This document shows, piece by piece, positions 16,045-25,463 of a stretch of 64,000 nucleotides of DNA. The translations under genes were made by a program, and so were the position numbers. This DNA is from an uncultured Collinsella sp. (GTDB taxonomy: Bacteria > Actinomycetota > Coriobacteriia > Coriobacteriales > Coriobacteriaceae). Numbering within the stretch: the stretch's first letter is position 1; every line of letters begins with the position of its first letter. The notes beneath the pieces are model-generated. The model did no database searches and was not told where the DNA came from. It saw nothing but the letters and a program-made list of their open reading frames with translations. Location: the NCBI GenBank assembly GCA_934621295.1, contig CAKTVB010000001.1, positions 496,001 through 560,000 of the forward strand, written 5' to 3'.

Positions 16045-18729
16045 CTAGTCAAGCAGGTCTTCGATAAAGCCCACGCGGTAGTTCTTGAAGACAGCCTCGC
16101 CTTCTTCTTGCGTGGCGTCGAGGTCGAGGTCGGCCATGATGCCGAAGTCGTGGTCGCCGTCCTCGTCGGCAAAGATCTGATGGACATGCCATACGTGTGC
16201 GGTCTGCTCGTCGGCCTCATCGATGGAGAGCATCGCGGAGGAGCGGGCATCGGCGTCGGTGAGGATCTCTTCGTGCTGCTCGTAATACGCGTCGAGTACG
16301 CGCTCCCAGCGCGTCGCCGTCATGCCGAAGTCGGCATCGAGTTCGCCCAGCTGGTCGTAGCGGTCGCGGGCAGCAAGCGTCACGCGGCGGATGAGGGCGT
16401 TACGCACCAACAGGGTGACGCCGCGGCGGTCGGCGACTACCTGGTTCGCCGCCGAAGGGGGCGCCATATCGAGGGCCGCGGGGTCGCCTGCGGCTTCCCA
16501 CTCGTCCACCAGGCTGGAGTCGACGGAGCGCACCATAAAGCCCAGCCATGAGATGATGTCTTCCAGCTGCTCGTTGCGCTTTGCCACGGGCACCGTGCGG
16601 TCGAGCGAGCGGAACGCTTCGGCCAGGTAGCGCAACAAGATGCCTTCCGAGCGCGCGATGTTGAGCTTTTGGATATAGCCCTTGAAGTCGTTGGCGCCTT
16701 CAAGCATGTCGCGCAACACGCTCTTGGGGCTGAGCTCGTAGTCGTTTGCCCAGGGTACCTCGGCGCAATAGGTGGCAAAGGCGGTGTCGAGCAGGTCTTC
16801 AAGCGGCTTGGGATAGGTGACGTCCTGCAGACGCTCCTTGCGCTCCTCGAAATCGATGCCGTCTGCCTTCATCTCGGCCATCGCGCGCGAACGGGCGGCA
16901 CGCTCCTGGGCGCGCAGCACCTGTTTGGGATCTTCGAGTGTCGCCTCGACCATCGAGATGAGGTCGAACGTGTAGGTTTCGCTTTCCGGGTCAAGCAGTT
17001 CGAGTGCTGCCAACAGGAACGGCGAGAGCGGCTGGTCGAGGGCGAAGTCCTCGGGCAGGTCGACCGTGAGTGCGTAATCCACTTCCGGCTCGGCGTCTGC
17101 GGGTGCGCCCTCTGCGGGCGGTATCTCGGTGCGCACGACGACGCCGGAGTCGATCAGCGTGGCAAAGATCTCGTCGGCGCGGATGTTGAGCTTAAGTTTC
17201 TCCTCGTCGGTCTGCAGACTCTTGGCGATGAGCTCGCTTACGCGGGCGCGCGCATCGCCGCCCTGCTCGACCATGGAGAGAACCATGGAGTGCGTGATGC
17301 GCAGGCGCGGCTTGAGCGTCTCAGGTTGGGTCTCGATGAGACGCTGGAAGGTCTGTTCGTTCCAGGTCACAAAGCCCTCAGGCGGCTTCTTCTTTTTGAT
17401 TTTGCGCAGCTTTTTGGGGTCGTCGCCGGCCTTGAGGAGGAGCTTGGCGTTCTCGATCTCGTGCTCGGGGGCCTCGGCGATGACCATGCCCTCGGTATCG
17501 AAACCCGAGCGTCCGGCGCGGCCCGCAATCTGGTGGAACTCGCGGGCACGCAGACGGCGCATCTTGTAGCCGTCGAACTTGGTGAGCGCGGTGAGCACCA
17601 CGGTGTGGATGGGTACGTTGATGCCCACGCCCAGCGTGTCGGTGCCGCAGATAACGGGCAGCAGGCCCTGCTGCGCGAGTTTTTCGACAAGCAGGCGGTA
17701 GCGCGGCAGCATGCCCGCGTGATGCACGCCCACACCGCAGCTCAGCAGACGCTTGAGGATCTTGCCAAAGGCGGTGGTGAAGCGCGTGCCGCGTGCCATC
17801 TCCTTGATCTGCTCGCGCTGCTCCTTGGTGGCGATGCCGAAGTTAGCGAGCGATTGCGCGGTGGAGAGCGCCGCGTCCTGGCTAAAGTGCACGATGTAGA
17901 GCGGCGCCTCGTTGTTGCGCATGGCGAGCTCGACGGTTCCCTCGAGTGGCGTCTTCACGTACTCGTAAGACAGCGGCACGGGGCGCGGCGCGTCGACCAC
18001 GAGGTCGACGTCGCTGTCGGTATGCTCGCGCAGGGAGGCGGCGATGGCCGAGACATCACCTAACGTAGCGCTCATCAACATGAATTGGGCGTGGGGGAGC
18101 GTGAGCAGCGGCACTTGCCAAGCCCATCCGCGGTCGGGGTCGGCAAAGTAGTGGAACTCGTCCATGGCGACACAGCCAACATCGGCGTCCTCGCCTTCGC
18201 GCAGGGCGTCGTTGGCGAGAATCTCGGCCGTGCAGCAAATGACCGGCGCCGAGGTGTTGATGTGCGTATCGCCGGTGATCATGCCCACGTTTTCGCGGCC
18301 GAGCACCTGTACGAGGTCAAAGAACTTCTCGGAGACCAGCGCCTTGATGGGCGCGGTGTAGTACGAGCGTTTGCCCTGTGCCATGCCCATGAAAAGCATG
18401 CCGAGCGCGACGAGCGATTTGCCCGAGCCCGTGGGCGTGCCCAGGATGACATGGTTGCCCGTGGCGAGGTCCATGAGGGCCTCTTCCTGGTGTTCCCACA
18501 GCTCGATTCCGCGGCTGGCGGTCCACTCCAGGAAGCGCTCGAAGGCTTGGTCGGCCTTGAGCCAGGGCTCGGGTTCGGATCCGTCTTCCGGCTCCCACCA
18601 GCAGGGGGAGAGGGCTCCGAGCGAGCCGAAGGCGGCCTCGGTTCCCGTGCCGCCTGAGAACGAGCTGGCCGCGCCCGCGCCCGTGACGGTCACGGCGTCC
18701 TGGTTGTTGTTTGCTGCATTTTGAGCCAT
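16045..18729 (-). CDS. DUF3516-containing Ski2-like DEAD/DEAH helicase
   Basis: 894 residues. Superfamily 2 helicase motifs are in order: Walker A GTPTGSGKS (about 97-105), Walker B box DEFH, motif III SATLGD, motif V GTDTLGVGINVP and motif VI QIAGRAGRSG. The long C-terminal region matches the DUF3516 architecture seen in actinobacterial homologues. Likely an RNA helicase or an RNA-quality-control enzyme by analogy with Ski2/Mtr4; the substrate is not established. The N-terminal ~45 residues are a low-complexity Ala/Gly/Ser segment. It is transcribed toward the choline locus and ends just past the intergenic inverted repeats. Confidence 0.9.
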   Translation of the reverse strand: MAQNAANNNQDAVTVTGAGAASSFSGGTGTEAAFGSLGALSPCWWEPEDGSEPEPWLKADQAFERFLEWTASRGIELWEHQEEALMDLATGNHVILGTPTGSGKSLVALGMLFMGMAQGKRSYYTAPIKALVSEKFFDLVQVLGRENVGMITGDTHINTSAPVICCTAEILANDALREGEDADVGCVAMDEFHYFADPDRGWAWQVPLLTLPHAQFMLMSATLGDVSAIAASLREHTDSDVDLVVDAPRPVPLSYEYVKTPLEGTVELAMRNNEAPLYIVHFSQDAALSTAQSLANFGIATKEQREQIKEMARGTRFTTAFGKILKRLLSCGVGVHHAGMLPRYRLLVEKLAQQGLLPVICGTDTLGVGINVPIHTVVLTALTKFDGYKMRRLRAREFHQIAGRAGRSGFDTEGMVIAEAPEHEIENAKLLLKAGDDPKKLRKIKKKKPPEGFVTWNEQTFQRLIETQPETLKPRLRITHSMVLSMVEQGGDARARVSELIAKSLQTDEEKLKLNIRADEIFATLIDSGVVVRTEIPPAEGAPADAEPEVDYALTVDLPEDFALDQPLSPFLLAALELLDPESETYTFDLISMVEATLEDPKQVLRAQERAARSRAMAEMKADGIDFEERKERLQDVTYPKPLEDLLDTAFATYCAEVPWANDYELSPKSVLRDMLEGANDFKGYIQKLNIARSEGILLRYLAEAFRSLDRTVPVAKRNEQLEDIISWLGFMVRSVDSSLVDEWEAAGDPAALDMAPPSAANQVVADRRGVTLLVRNALIRRVTLAARDRYDQLGELDADFGMTATRWERVLDAYYEQHEEILTDADARSSAMLSIDEADEQTAHVWHVHQIFADEDGDHDFGIMADLDLDATQEEGEAVFKNYRVGFIEDLLD

Positions 18730-18872
18730 GCGCGCTGCTTTCTCTCGAATTTGTCCGCCAACTATTATGGCCGAGAGACGCGACGCTGGGCGCTAGCGTG
18801 GAAAAAGTCCTTATCGGCTGGCGTGGGAGGGCACAGGAAAGGTGCGCATCTGCGCATCTGGTGTCATTGCGC

Positions 18873-19010
18873 AAAAATACGGTTATAGGTAGGTTGCCGT
18901 GAACTTGCCGAGTAGCTGGGCTAAATCACGAATAAAAACCCAGGAAAAGAACGACTGTAATCCGATGCTACTCAGCCCTTCCTGTTCGACCTACCTATAA
19001 CCGGTTTTTC
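18873..19010. repeat. Terminal-inverted-repeat element, copy A
   Basis: About 138 bp. The left end begins AAAAATACGGTTATAGG and continues to GTAGGTT (23 nt); the right end at 18988-19010 is its imperfect reverse complement (ACCTACCTATAACCGG). An inner pair GAGTAGC/GCTACTC is also self-complementary. Read on the opposite strand it aligns with copy B at 20218-20355. No coding capacity. It lies between the DUF3516 helicase start and the end of the nuclease-like gene. Confidence 0.85.
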
Positions 19011-20089
19011 TTTCGAGTCCGCTTGAGTTCCTGCGCCCCAAGCGTCTTCCAGTCGAGAAAAACCATCTGCCGGTGTTTGGTTTCCTGTGCTTTCTGACGT
19101 GGCGTCTTCTCTTTGTACGTCATGCCGAGTTTTTGGAAGATAAGCCTTCGAAGCGCGTCGAATTTGCTAGCCTCGGAAATTTGCTGATATGTGACCATGA
19201 GCACGTCGATGCCCATGCATTCGAGCGCTGTTGCCCTATCGGCATCGATGTCTTTGACGCCGCCTGTGCCATGAATGCTTCTGCCTTGGCATTCGATGGC
19301 GAGGTCCTTTGTGCCATCGTCGGAAAGCACATAGAGATCGATGAACGCCTTTTTGTTGTGGCAGAGTTTTCGCGCCTCGGCGGTGAGGGCAACCTCGTGA
19401 TTGTTGAAGATCCTTGCCAGGCCCTCGCCACCTTTGCTGCGAGGGGTATTGAGCAGCATGGAGAGCTGAGCCTCAAAGGGAGACGATACGATTCCAGTCA
19501 CCATCTGCGCCGCCTGTGCAAGACGCTTGTGGCCATACATCCCCTTAGTTTCCTCGAGGAACCGATCGAGTTCATCAAAGTCGATGAGTGGTGATCGCGT
19601 CCATAGATCGCTGGGCTTGCCGTCGGTGCTGTAGACGCGTCTCCAGCCCCCAGAGCCTTCGCGGAGTTCTTCCTTGTAGGGCTTTAGCATTTCTTCCAGC
19701 AGCTCGCTTGGTTCAAAGACGGTGAAATTGCCCGTCAGCTCGTAGATGATGAGCGCAAGGCTTTCGGTGGAAAGGAGCGGCGCCAACGTTAAAAGCGTGA
19801 AAAGCGGTGAGGTGACCATGATGTCAAGGACCGTATCCCAAACGGCGTTTTTTGGTTGCCTGGTACTCCACACGTGATGCTTGATGTTGACGGCGCCAGT
19901 TTCATGCTTGCTACTGGGGACGAGCAGATGAATAGGGGAGTTAATTACCTCGGTGACTGTGGGATTCGCGCGCAGGTAGCGCCGTGTCTTATCCGCTTCG
20001 CAGATGGTGATCGGCGGCAGCATCATCAGTACCAGAGGGGGAGTCCGGTAATAGCGCAGAGCGGATATGTTACAAAGCATATAATCCAT
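18995..20089 (-). CDS. Hypothetical protein with DUF559/Vsr-like nuclease-fold C-terminus
   Basis: About 364 residues from ATG at 20089 (MDYMLCNISALRYYRTPP); the frame is open further upstream but without a credible start. The N-terminal region resembles AbiEi-like or winged-helix antitoxin-type proteins only weakly. The C-terminal region has a PD-(D/E)xK-like pattern: KAFIDLYVLSDDG, then DLAIECQGRSIHG, then DADRATALECMGIDVLMVT, as in DUF559 and Vsr-type nucleases. The last five residues and the stop codon are encoded by the right-hand repeat of element A. With element B just upstream, the gene is bracketed by repeats. A DNA-processing or defence role is inference. Confidence 0.6.
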   Translation of the reverse strand: MDYMLCNISALRYYRTPPLVLMMLPPITICEADKTRRYLRANPTVTEVINSPIHLLVPSSKHETGAVNIKHHVWSTRQPKNAVWDTVLDIMVTSPLFTLLTLAPLLSTESLALIIYELTGNFTVFEPSELLEEMLKPYKEELREGSGGWRRVYSTDGKPSDLWTRSPLIDFDELDRFLEETKGMYGHKRLAQAAQMVTGIVSSPFEAQLSMLLNTPRSKGGEGLARIFNNHEVALTAEARKLCHNKKAFIDLYVLSDDGTKDLAIECQGRSIHGTGGVKDIDADRATALECMGIDVLMVTYQQISEASKFDALRRLIFQKLGMTYKEKTPRQKAQETKHRQMVFLDWKTLGAQELKRTRKKNRL

Positions 20090-20217
20090 ATCTCGCTGAT
20101 GCCCAACGCACGGCAGCCCTATCGCTCGTTGAATAATTGCCGCTTGGAATCGGCGAATGGCATGGGCGAACGCCGCAGCGGGCGCGAACGATGGCTCGAT
20201 TTCCAAGGGCAACGAAG

Positions 20218-20355
20218 AAAAATACGGTTATAGGTAGGTTGAACGGGAAAGGCGGAGTAGCACCGGTTGATAGGCGTAGATTTCCTGCCTTTTGTTCTGG
20301 GCTTGAGGGGGTCTACTCCAAAAGAATCGGTAAACCTACCTATAACCGTATTTTT
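20218..20355. repeat. Terminal-inverted-repeat element, copy B
   Basis: 138 bp with perfect 23-nt terminal inverted repeats (20218-20240 beginning AAAAATACGGTTATAGG; 20333-20355 the exact reverse complement). GGAGTAG/CTACTCC gives a second conserved stem pair inside. It is in opposite orientation to copy A, same length, with divergent centre. No target-site duplication is evident. The rest of the 20090-20374 gap contains nothing else I recognise. Confidence 0.88.
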
Positions 20356-20374
20356 TGATGTGGGCCAAGCTCCG

Positions 20375-21211
20375 TTAGCCTTGCGGCAGACGCTTTTTGC
20401 CTTTGCGCATGCGGTTTTTGAAATTTTCGACGGCTTCTTCCATGCCGAGGGGCACGTAATTGAGGCTTTCGAGGTCTTGCGGCAGATAGCAGGCGAGGCT
20501 TTGCTCCTGCGCGCGGCCTGCTTCAAGCTGAGATTCGCTTGGGGCGGCACCGGGGGTTGCGCAGATACCGTAGACGCGCGCACCCATATCGCGCGTGCGC
20601 TGCTCGTATTCGGTCATGGGGTGCTCAGGGTGCTCGGCGCGTACGTCGTCACTGGTCCAAAGCGACTGGTAGCCTGCGGCTTCGAATTGGCCCAAGGCGT
20701 AGTCGCGCAGCGGTTTGCTGTCGGTGCGCAGCGTGACGGTTCCGCTTGCGGCAAGGAGTGGGCGAAAGCTTGCGAGCGTATCGACGTAGACGAGCCTTTG
20801 CTCGGCATGTCGAGCCTTGGGACATGGAGTTGGGAAGTTAAGCGTGATGGCATCGAGCCCCCCAGCGTCAAAGACGCGCGCGAGCGAGTCCGCTTTGCGC
20901 GGGACCAGGACCGCGTTTGCGATGCCCGCGTCGACAACACGCTGCGCGGCGTAGGCAATGCAGATGGGCTCTTGATCGGCGCCGATAAAGAGCGTGTCGG
21001 GTTCGATTTTGGCACGCTCTACCAGGTATGTTCCCTTTCCGCAGCCAAGATCGAGATGAAGGCGGGCAAAGGGTTTGCGGCCGGCGGGGGCGCAGGCTTC
21101 GCGCCAGTGACCGATATAGCCCTCGGGGCTCGTTTCGATCGCGTCGGCATAGCGTTCCAGACGCTCCTCTAACACAAAGTTCTTGGGGGTTCTGACGTGC
21201 AAGCTTCCCAT
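20375..21211 (-). CDS. trmB: tRNA (guanine-N7-)-methyltransferase, TrmB-like
   Basis: 278 residues. SAM-binding motif I is LHLDLGCGKGTYLVERA and motif IV is LNFPTPCPKARHAEQRLV, corresponding to the FPDPWPKxRH signature of TrmB with two substitutions. The length exceeds the usual ~215-240 because of a C-terminal extension ending in a basic KNRMRKGKKRLPQG tail. It would form m7G46 in tRNA. ATG at 21211 was chosen because TTGGAGA precedes it; a GTG 12 codons upstream is possible. The divergent NERD gene starts 95 nt away. Confidence 0.78.
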   Translation of the reverse strand: MGSLHVRTPKNFVLEERLERYADAIETSPEGYIGHWREACAPAGRKPFARLHLDLGCGKGTYLVERAKIEPDTLFIGADQEPICIAYAAQRVVDAGIANAVLVPRKADSLARVFDAGGLDAITLNFPTPCPKARHAEQRLVYVDTLASFRPLLAASGTVTLRTDSKPLRDYALGQFEAAGYQSLWTSDDVRAEHPEHPMTEYEQRTRDMGARVYGICATPGAAPSESQLEAGRAQEQSLACYLPQDLESLNYVPLGMEEAVENFKNRMRKGKKRLPQG

Positions 21212-21306
21212 GGGTCTCCAATAGATGCGTCCAAATCGTGTCCGCACGAGGGGATATCGTTTTTACCAGATTAGAGTACCGTCACGTTCCAGCGTTTGGT
21301 GGGGCT

Positions 21307-22620
21307 ATGGGGAAGAAAACGAAGAAACAGAATCACCGCGCGCGGCCGTTGCCGCAAAATGTTGCCGCTATCGGTCCGCAGTCTCTCAGTCGCCCGGATC
21401 CATCTGTTGTTTGCCCGCATTGTTTGGAATTGTTCACGCTTTCGACGGCTGCGCTTTCTGGCTGGCGTACGGTTTGCCCGCGTTGCGGAAGGGTTATCGT
21501 TCCCAGCGATTATGACGAGCGCCGGGCGGAGATTTCAAAGGACGCCTCCGTGGCAAGCAAGGCGGCGAGCCCCATCCTGTCTCGCCGTAATCGGATTGCG
21601 GCGAGACATTTCAAGACGCGTTTTTCGCTCTTGAAGCGCTGGTATGCATGGAGGATCAGGCGCATCAACGAGAGCAATCGGGAAGTGTTGGAAGCCTGGG
21701 ATAAGGCGAGGCATGAACTTGATGCGGCTGAACGTTTTGCGCACTCTCGTTATTACACGAGCTCTTGGTTCCAGCTGACGGGCAAGCCGCTTGAGCGCGG
21801 GGAGGTCGGTCCGCTCGCGCCCTATCGTTTGATTTCGCAGTATGCCAAGAAGGACCGATATCAGCTCAAGGCTTCAAAGAAGAATAATAGAGTGGGCCGT
21901 GGCCTGCAGGCCGAATGGTTCGTGTACAGCACCTTGGATGAACGGGCGCATGCCGAGGGACTGCTACAGGGAGCGCGCGTATGTCCGAACCTGTATATCG
22001 GAAACGGCAGCGCGGACGAGTTGCAGCAGGGGTCATCGGAGAGCTGGTCTGGATCGCGTTTTGGCTATCTAAGAACACGAGGAGCGCTAAAGCCGCTTTT
22101 CAGCCAGATCGATTGCGCAGTGATAACCGAGCATGCCGTCTATATCATCGAGGTCAAGTCTTGCTATGCCCACGTTGCGGTCGATGCAAACGGGAACGTG
22201 CTCTCCTACGCGGGGACAGAAGATTCTGTTGACAGAAACAAGAGCCCGTGGAATCGCAACGGGGACGTTCGGCAGTGCGCACGCCATGCTTCTGCGTTCG
22301 CAACGCGTTATCCACAGATTCCCTTCGAGCGCATCTTTGAGATAGTCGTGTACGTCGACCCATTCTCGATGGCAAATGAGCGACCGTGGATGGTCGATAA
22401 TGCTTGTGTTGCTGCCCTTGGCTGCGAGGGGGAGTCTTTTATCGAGGTAATCGAGGATACGGAGCGGGGCCTGCAGGGGCTTTCACCCCTCTTCTCGAAA
22501 GGCGAGCTCGATCGATTTTCGGGCTGTCTAATTAGGGAGTCCGGAGACCCAAATGGACGAAAGGAATTTCTCCACCTCGAGCGCTTGCAGAAGCTGACGC
22601 CCATGCGCGAATGCTGCTAA
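21307..22620 (+). CDS. NERD (nuclease-related) domain protein with zinc ribbon
   Basis: 437 residues. Near the N-terminus a two-CxxC zinc ribbon is visible (CPHCLELF ... CPRCGRVIVP), followed by a basic helical linker. The central domain has SQIDCAVITEHAVYIIEVKSCY, the core D...ExK of the NERD nuclease-like domain. Such proteins are linked to DNA processing, but activity is unproven. I chose ATG at 21307 after TTGGTGGGG; the frame is open upstream and overlaps the divergent trmB start. Its stop is 6 nt from the end of the convergent methyltransferase gene, so there is no room for a separate terminator. Confidence 0.75.
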   Translation: MGKKTKKQNHRARPLPQNVAAIGPQSLSRPDPSVVCPHCLELFTLSTAALSGWRTVCPRCGRVIVPSDYDERRAEISKDASVASKAASPILSRRNRIAARHFKTRFSLLKRWYAWRIRRINESNREVLEAWDKARHELDAAERFAHSRYYTSSWFQLTGKPLERGEVGPLAPYRLISQYAKKDRYQLKASKKNNRVGRGLQAEWFVYSTLDERAHAEGLLQGARVCPNLYIGNGSADELQQGSSESWSGSRFGYLRTRGALKPLFSQIDCAVITEHAVYIIEVKSCYAHVAVDANGNVLSYAGTEDSVDRNKSPWNRNGDVRQCARHASAFATRYPQIPFERIFEIVVYVDPFSMANERPWMVDNACVAALGCEGESFIEVIEDTERGLQGLSPLFSKGELDRFSGCLIRESGDPNGRKEFLHLERLQKLTPMRECC

Positions 22621-22625
22621 GGGAA

Positions 22626-23471
22626 TCAAACTCTCTGCAAGATCACATAGCGATTGAGCTCGCCGCTATGCCCGTCGGCATGAAAGCGCGCTAGCTCGCG
22701 TACGGGGAAGTCGCCGTTTTCGCTCCATGCGCGCACTCCTGTTACCAAATCGGTGATTTGCTGATCGTCAAAGTGGTGACAGTAACGATAGGCGCGGTGG
22801 TCGTTTTGCCAGCCGATGAGGTGGTCACCCGTCTCGAACTGCGAGGGGTCATACCCCTCGAACGGCGGCGTGAGCTCGGCGCGGGCTTCGGCGCGAGCAG
22901 CCTTGCGCACCATGCGCTCGTCGTTCATGAATTCCCAAAAGCTGATAGCGATGATGCCGCCCGGGCGCGTCTGGCGTGCCAGGGCGTCGAGCACGCGCAC
23001 GCGGTATTCGCATGACGGCACGTGATGCATAAAGCCAAAACAGACCGAAATGTCGGCGAGCGGGGCATCGAAAACCACATCGGGCATATTGGCGGGGTTG
23101 AGCTTCATCAGCGTGCCGAGGACATCGACTTCCTGGAAGTGCAGATTGGGAATGCGTCGAGCGTATCCGCCCTCATCGGTGGCGAGGTCTTGGCATGAGT
23201 CGACGCCATAGAACTCGAGGGGACGTCCGGCGTGGACCGAAGAGCTCAGGCGGCCGAGGGCGAAGTTCTCGAATCGCATATTGCCGCAGGCAAGATCGAA
23301 AACGCGGAGCGGTTGCTCGTTGTCGGCCGCGTCAATCTGCTCTAGCGCGATGTCCATGGTGCGCAGCCAGCCAGGCCAGGGGGCTCGGCGCGTGTCGGAG
23401 AAGGAAGCAGCGTGCTCGCGATAGAACGTGTTGTTGAGCTGGATGAGCGATGAGGCAAAATCGCGGTTCAC
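22626..23471 (-). CDS. Class I SAM methyltransferase, possibly Trm9/ALKBH8-like
   Basis: 281 residues. SAM motif I is VFDLACGNMRFE and a post-I acidic residue is in FYGVDSCQDL; ISVCFGFMHHVPS matches motif IV and RPGGIIAISFWEF the motif V/VI strand. GDHLIGWQND followed by YRYCHHFDDQQI resembles the end of Trm9/ALKBH8-type tRNA wobble-uridine methyltransferases. If right, it would methylate cm5U made by Elp3, encoded 2 kb away. This is suggestive only; it could be another small-molecule methyltransferase. ATG follows a GGAGCC site near 23475. Confidence 0.65.
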   Translation of the reverse strand: MNRDFASSLIQLNNTFYREHAASFSDTRRAPWPGWLRTMDIALEQIDAADNEQPLRVFDLACGNMRFENFALGRLSSSVHAGRPLEFYGVDSCQDLATDEGGYARRIPNLHFQEVDVLGTLMKLNPANMPDVVFDAPLADISVCFGFMHHVPSCEYRVRVLDALARQTRPGGIIAISFWEFMNDERMVRKAARAEARAELTPPFEGYDPSQFETGDHLIGWQNDHRAYRYCHHFDDQQITDLVTGVRAWSENGDFPVRELARFHADGHSGELNRYVILQRV

Positions 23472-23740
23472 GGTGCGAGGCTCCTTCCGTTGGCGACGCG
23501 CGGAATAAACTGCACGACCATACTACCGTTAACGTTGCGGCAGGAACAACCGAGCGGACATCATTGCTTTGTTTAGACACATTTTCCCAGTTCACGTGCG
23601 CCCGCAACCAGCGGTTGTCAAAAATCTCACTAGAATAGGTGGCGTGTTTTTGGCGGTGGCGGATAGATTTTTAACTGTGCAAGGCGCCTTAAGAACAAAA
23701 ACGGTCCGGCGGCACGGCTGGCAAAAGCATAGGAGGAACC

Positions 23741-24469
23741 ATGAATGTTGAAACTGCGCAGCGGCTCGCCGACCTTCGCCGTAGCAAGGGCTTTAGCCAA
23801 GAAGGGCTGGCCCGAAAGCTCGGTCTTTCGCGTCAGGCGGTCAGCAAGTGGGAACGCGCGGAGAGCTCTCCCGACACGGAGAATCTGATCTCGCTTGCCA
23901 AACTCTATGGCGTGAGTCTAGACGAGCTGCTCAATCCGAGTGACGAGATTGAGGACGATATCGAGTTCGAGAACGAAGACCGCGCCCGTCAGCGTGAGGC
24001 CGAGGCGGCGGAGCGCGCCCGTACCCACGAGGCTGCGGCTCGTGCCACCGAGGCGGCGACGCAGGCAAGCGATGCCGCGGCCAAGGCTGCGCAGGCGGCA
24101 AGTTGGAGCGCGCAGGCCGCCAACGCCGCGACGGCGCAAGTGACAGGCGCCGGTGCGGCCAACCCGACCCCGGTGAAGGGCCCCTTTCAGTCGTTTCCGT
24201 ATTGGGCCGTTTGCTGGCTGCTGTTCTTCTTGCTGATGTTCCTGTTAAATGTCGGTCCCTTTGCTGCCGCGCTGGTCTTCTTTACGATTCCCATCTATCG
24301 CTGGGTGGCGCGTGCACTTGATGGCGATTGGGCGCGCGGGGATATTCAGATTGGTCCGGCACCGGTGTCGACTAAGGCTCAGGCGCAGGACGTTTCCGCT
24401 GCGACTGATACTGACGTGGCCACCGCGACCACCACTGAGCCGCTTTCCAAAGAAGGTGATGCGCGATGA
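23741..24469 (+). CDS. Membrane-anchored XRE-family transcriptional regulator
   Basis: 242 residues. The N-terminal Cro/C1-type HTH (LADLRRSKGFSQEGLARKLG and SRQAVSKWERAESSPDTENL) is clear. It is followed by a 75-residue Ala/Glu/Arg-rich helical linker (RARTHEAAARATEAATQ...) and two adjacent hydrophobic segments (around residues 150-190) likely to span the membrane. The C-terminal ~45 residues are polar. ATAGGAGGAACC is a strong start site. The end overlaps the DUF4097 gene by 4 nt (ATGA). The same domain layout is found in the protein at 35726-36682. It may sense envelope conditions together with the DUF4097 partner. Confidence 0.82.
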   Translation: MNVETAQRLADLRRSKGFSQEGLARKLGLSRQAVSKWERAESSPDTENLISLAKLYGVSLDELLNPSDEIEDDIEFENEDRARQREAEAAERARTHEAAARATEAATQASDAAAKAAQAASWSAQAANAATAQVTGAGAANPTPVKGPFQSFPYWAVCWLLFFLLMFLLNVGPFAAALVFFTIPIYRWVARALDGDWARGDIQIGPAPVSTKAQAQDVSAATDTDVATATTTEPLSKEGDAR

Positions 24470-25365
24470 AGCTCTCGCATGAATCGAAGGTACGCCTGGG
24501 CGTTGGCATCGGAGCGTTTGTGCTCATCATTGTGCTCATCCTCGGCCTTTCACAGCTGTTCCTTCATTCCTATAACGTGCAAACAACGAGCAGCATCCTG
24601 TCTGCCGATCTGTCTGACTTGGATGAGGTGTTTGACGAGGTTGATCTCTCGGATGACGCTAACTATTCCGCTCGGCCTCAGCAACTTTCGAGTGCGACCT
24701 TTAATGCCGATACGCTCCAGTCCCTTGACCTGGATGTGACGTCGGGCACGGTCGAGGTCAAAAACGTTTCCGGCGGGCAGGTGCGCGTCATCGAAAGCGG
24801 TCGCGTAGCAAAAGGAGCCTCCGCCACAGATGCGGCGACTCAGAATCTGGCCGAGGTCAAAGGCTCTACGCTCAAGATTAGCCAATTCGATTGCGATGAC
24901 GAACGCGCAATCGACCGCACGGTCACCATTGAACTGCCGCGAGATGTTGCGGATAACCTGGTGGGCATTACGGCGAATGTGGGGTCGGGAGACCTGACGG
25001 TCACGGGCATTGCGTGCCACGACCTGAATCTAACGCTGGATTCGGGTGGCGTTGATTTTGTGGGCACCGTAACCGACGCCCTGAATGCCGAGGTCGGTTC
25101 GGGCGATGCGACGCTTGAGCTGTATCAGGCTCCCGCGAAGTCGATGGACGTGAGCGTGGGCTCGGGCGATGTTGAGATAACGGTTCCGAATTCTACGGGC
25201 TTTAAGGCGAGCCTTGCTCTGGGCAGCGGCGACTTTGAGAGCGATTTCCTTCCGCTTGGCTACGATGGCGAGACGGTTTTGAACCATGAATTCGATAACG
25301 GCGATAAGTCCGCCATGTATCGTTTTGAGGTCGGGTCGGGAGGCATGTCGTTTGATCCGGAGTGA
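24466..25365 (+). CDS. DUF4097-type beta-repeat protein with N-terminal membrane anchor
   Basis: 299 residues. One hydrophobic segment at about residues 10-32 (GVGIGAFVLIIVLILGL) anchors it, leaving the rest outside. The exported part is built of short repeated beta-strand units such as VTSGTVEVKNVSGG, VGSGDLTVTG, VGSGDATLELY, VGSGDVEITV and LGSGDFESD, the pattern of DUF4097 (putative adhesin/bactofilin-like beta-solenoid). It starts in a 4-nt ATGA overlap with the XRE regulator, so the two are translationally coupled. Confidence 0.83.
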   Translation: MKLSHESKVRLGVGIGAFVLIIVLILGLSQLFLHSYNVQTTSSILSADLSDLDEVFDEVDLSDDANYSARPQQLSSATFNADTLQSLDLDVTSGTVEVKNVSGGQVRVIESGRVAKGASATDAATQNLAEVKGSTLKISQFDCDDERAIDRTVTIELPRDVADNLVGITANVGSGDLTVTGIACHDLNLTLDSGGVDFVGTVTDALNAEVGSGDATLELYQAPAKSMDVSVGSGDVEITVPNSTGFKASLALGSGDFESDFLPLGYDGETVLNHEFDNGDKSAMYRFEVGSGGMSFDPE

Positions 25366-25463
25366 CGGGCGGTCTCTGGAGGTCAGTAAAGATAGCTGCG
25401 CTCTTTGATGGAGGCGTCGGGGCCGTGGTCGGCTCCGGCGCCTTTGCCTTTACAATGGGGGGC

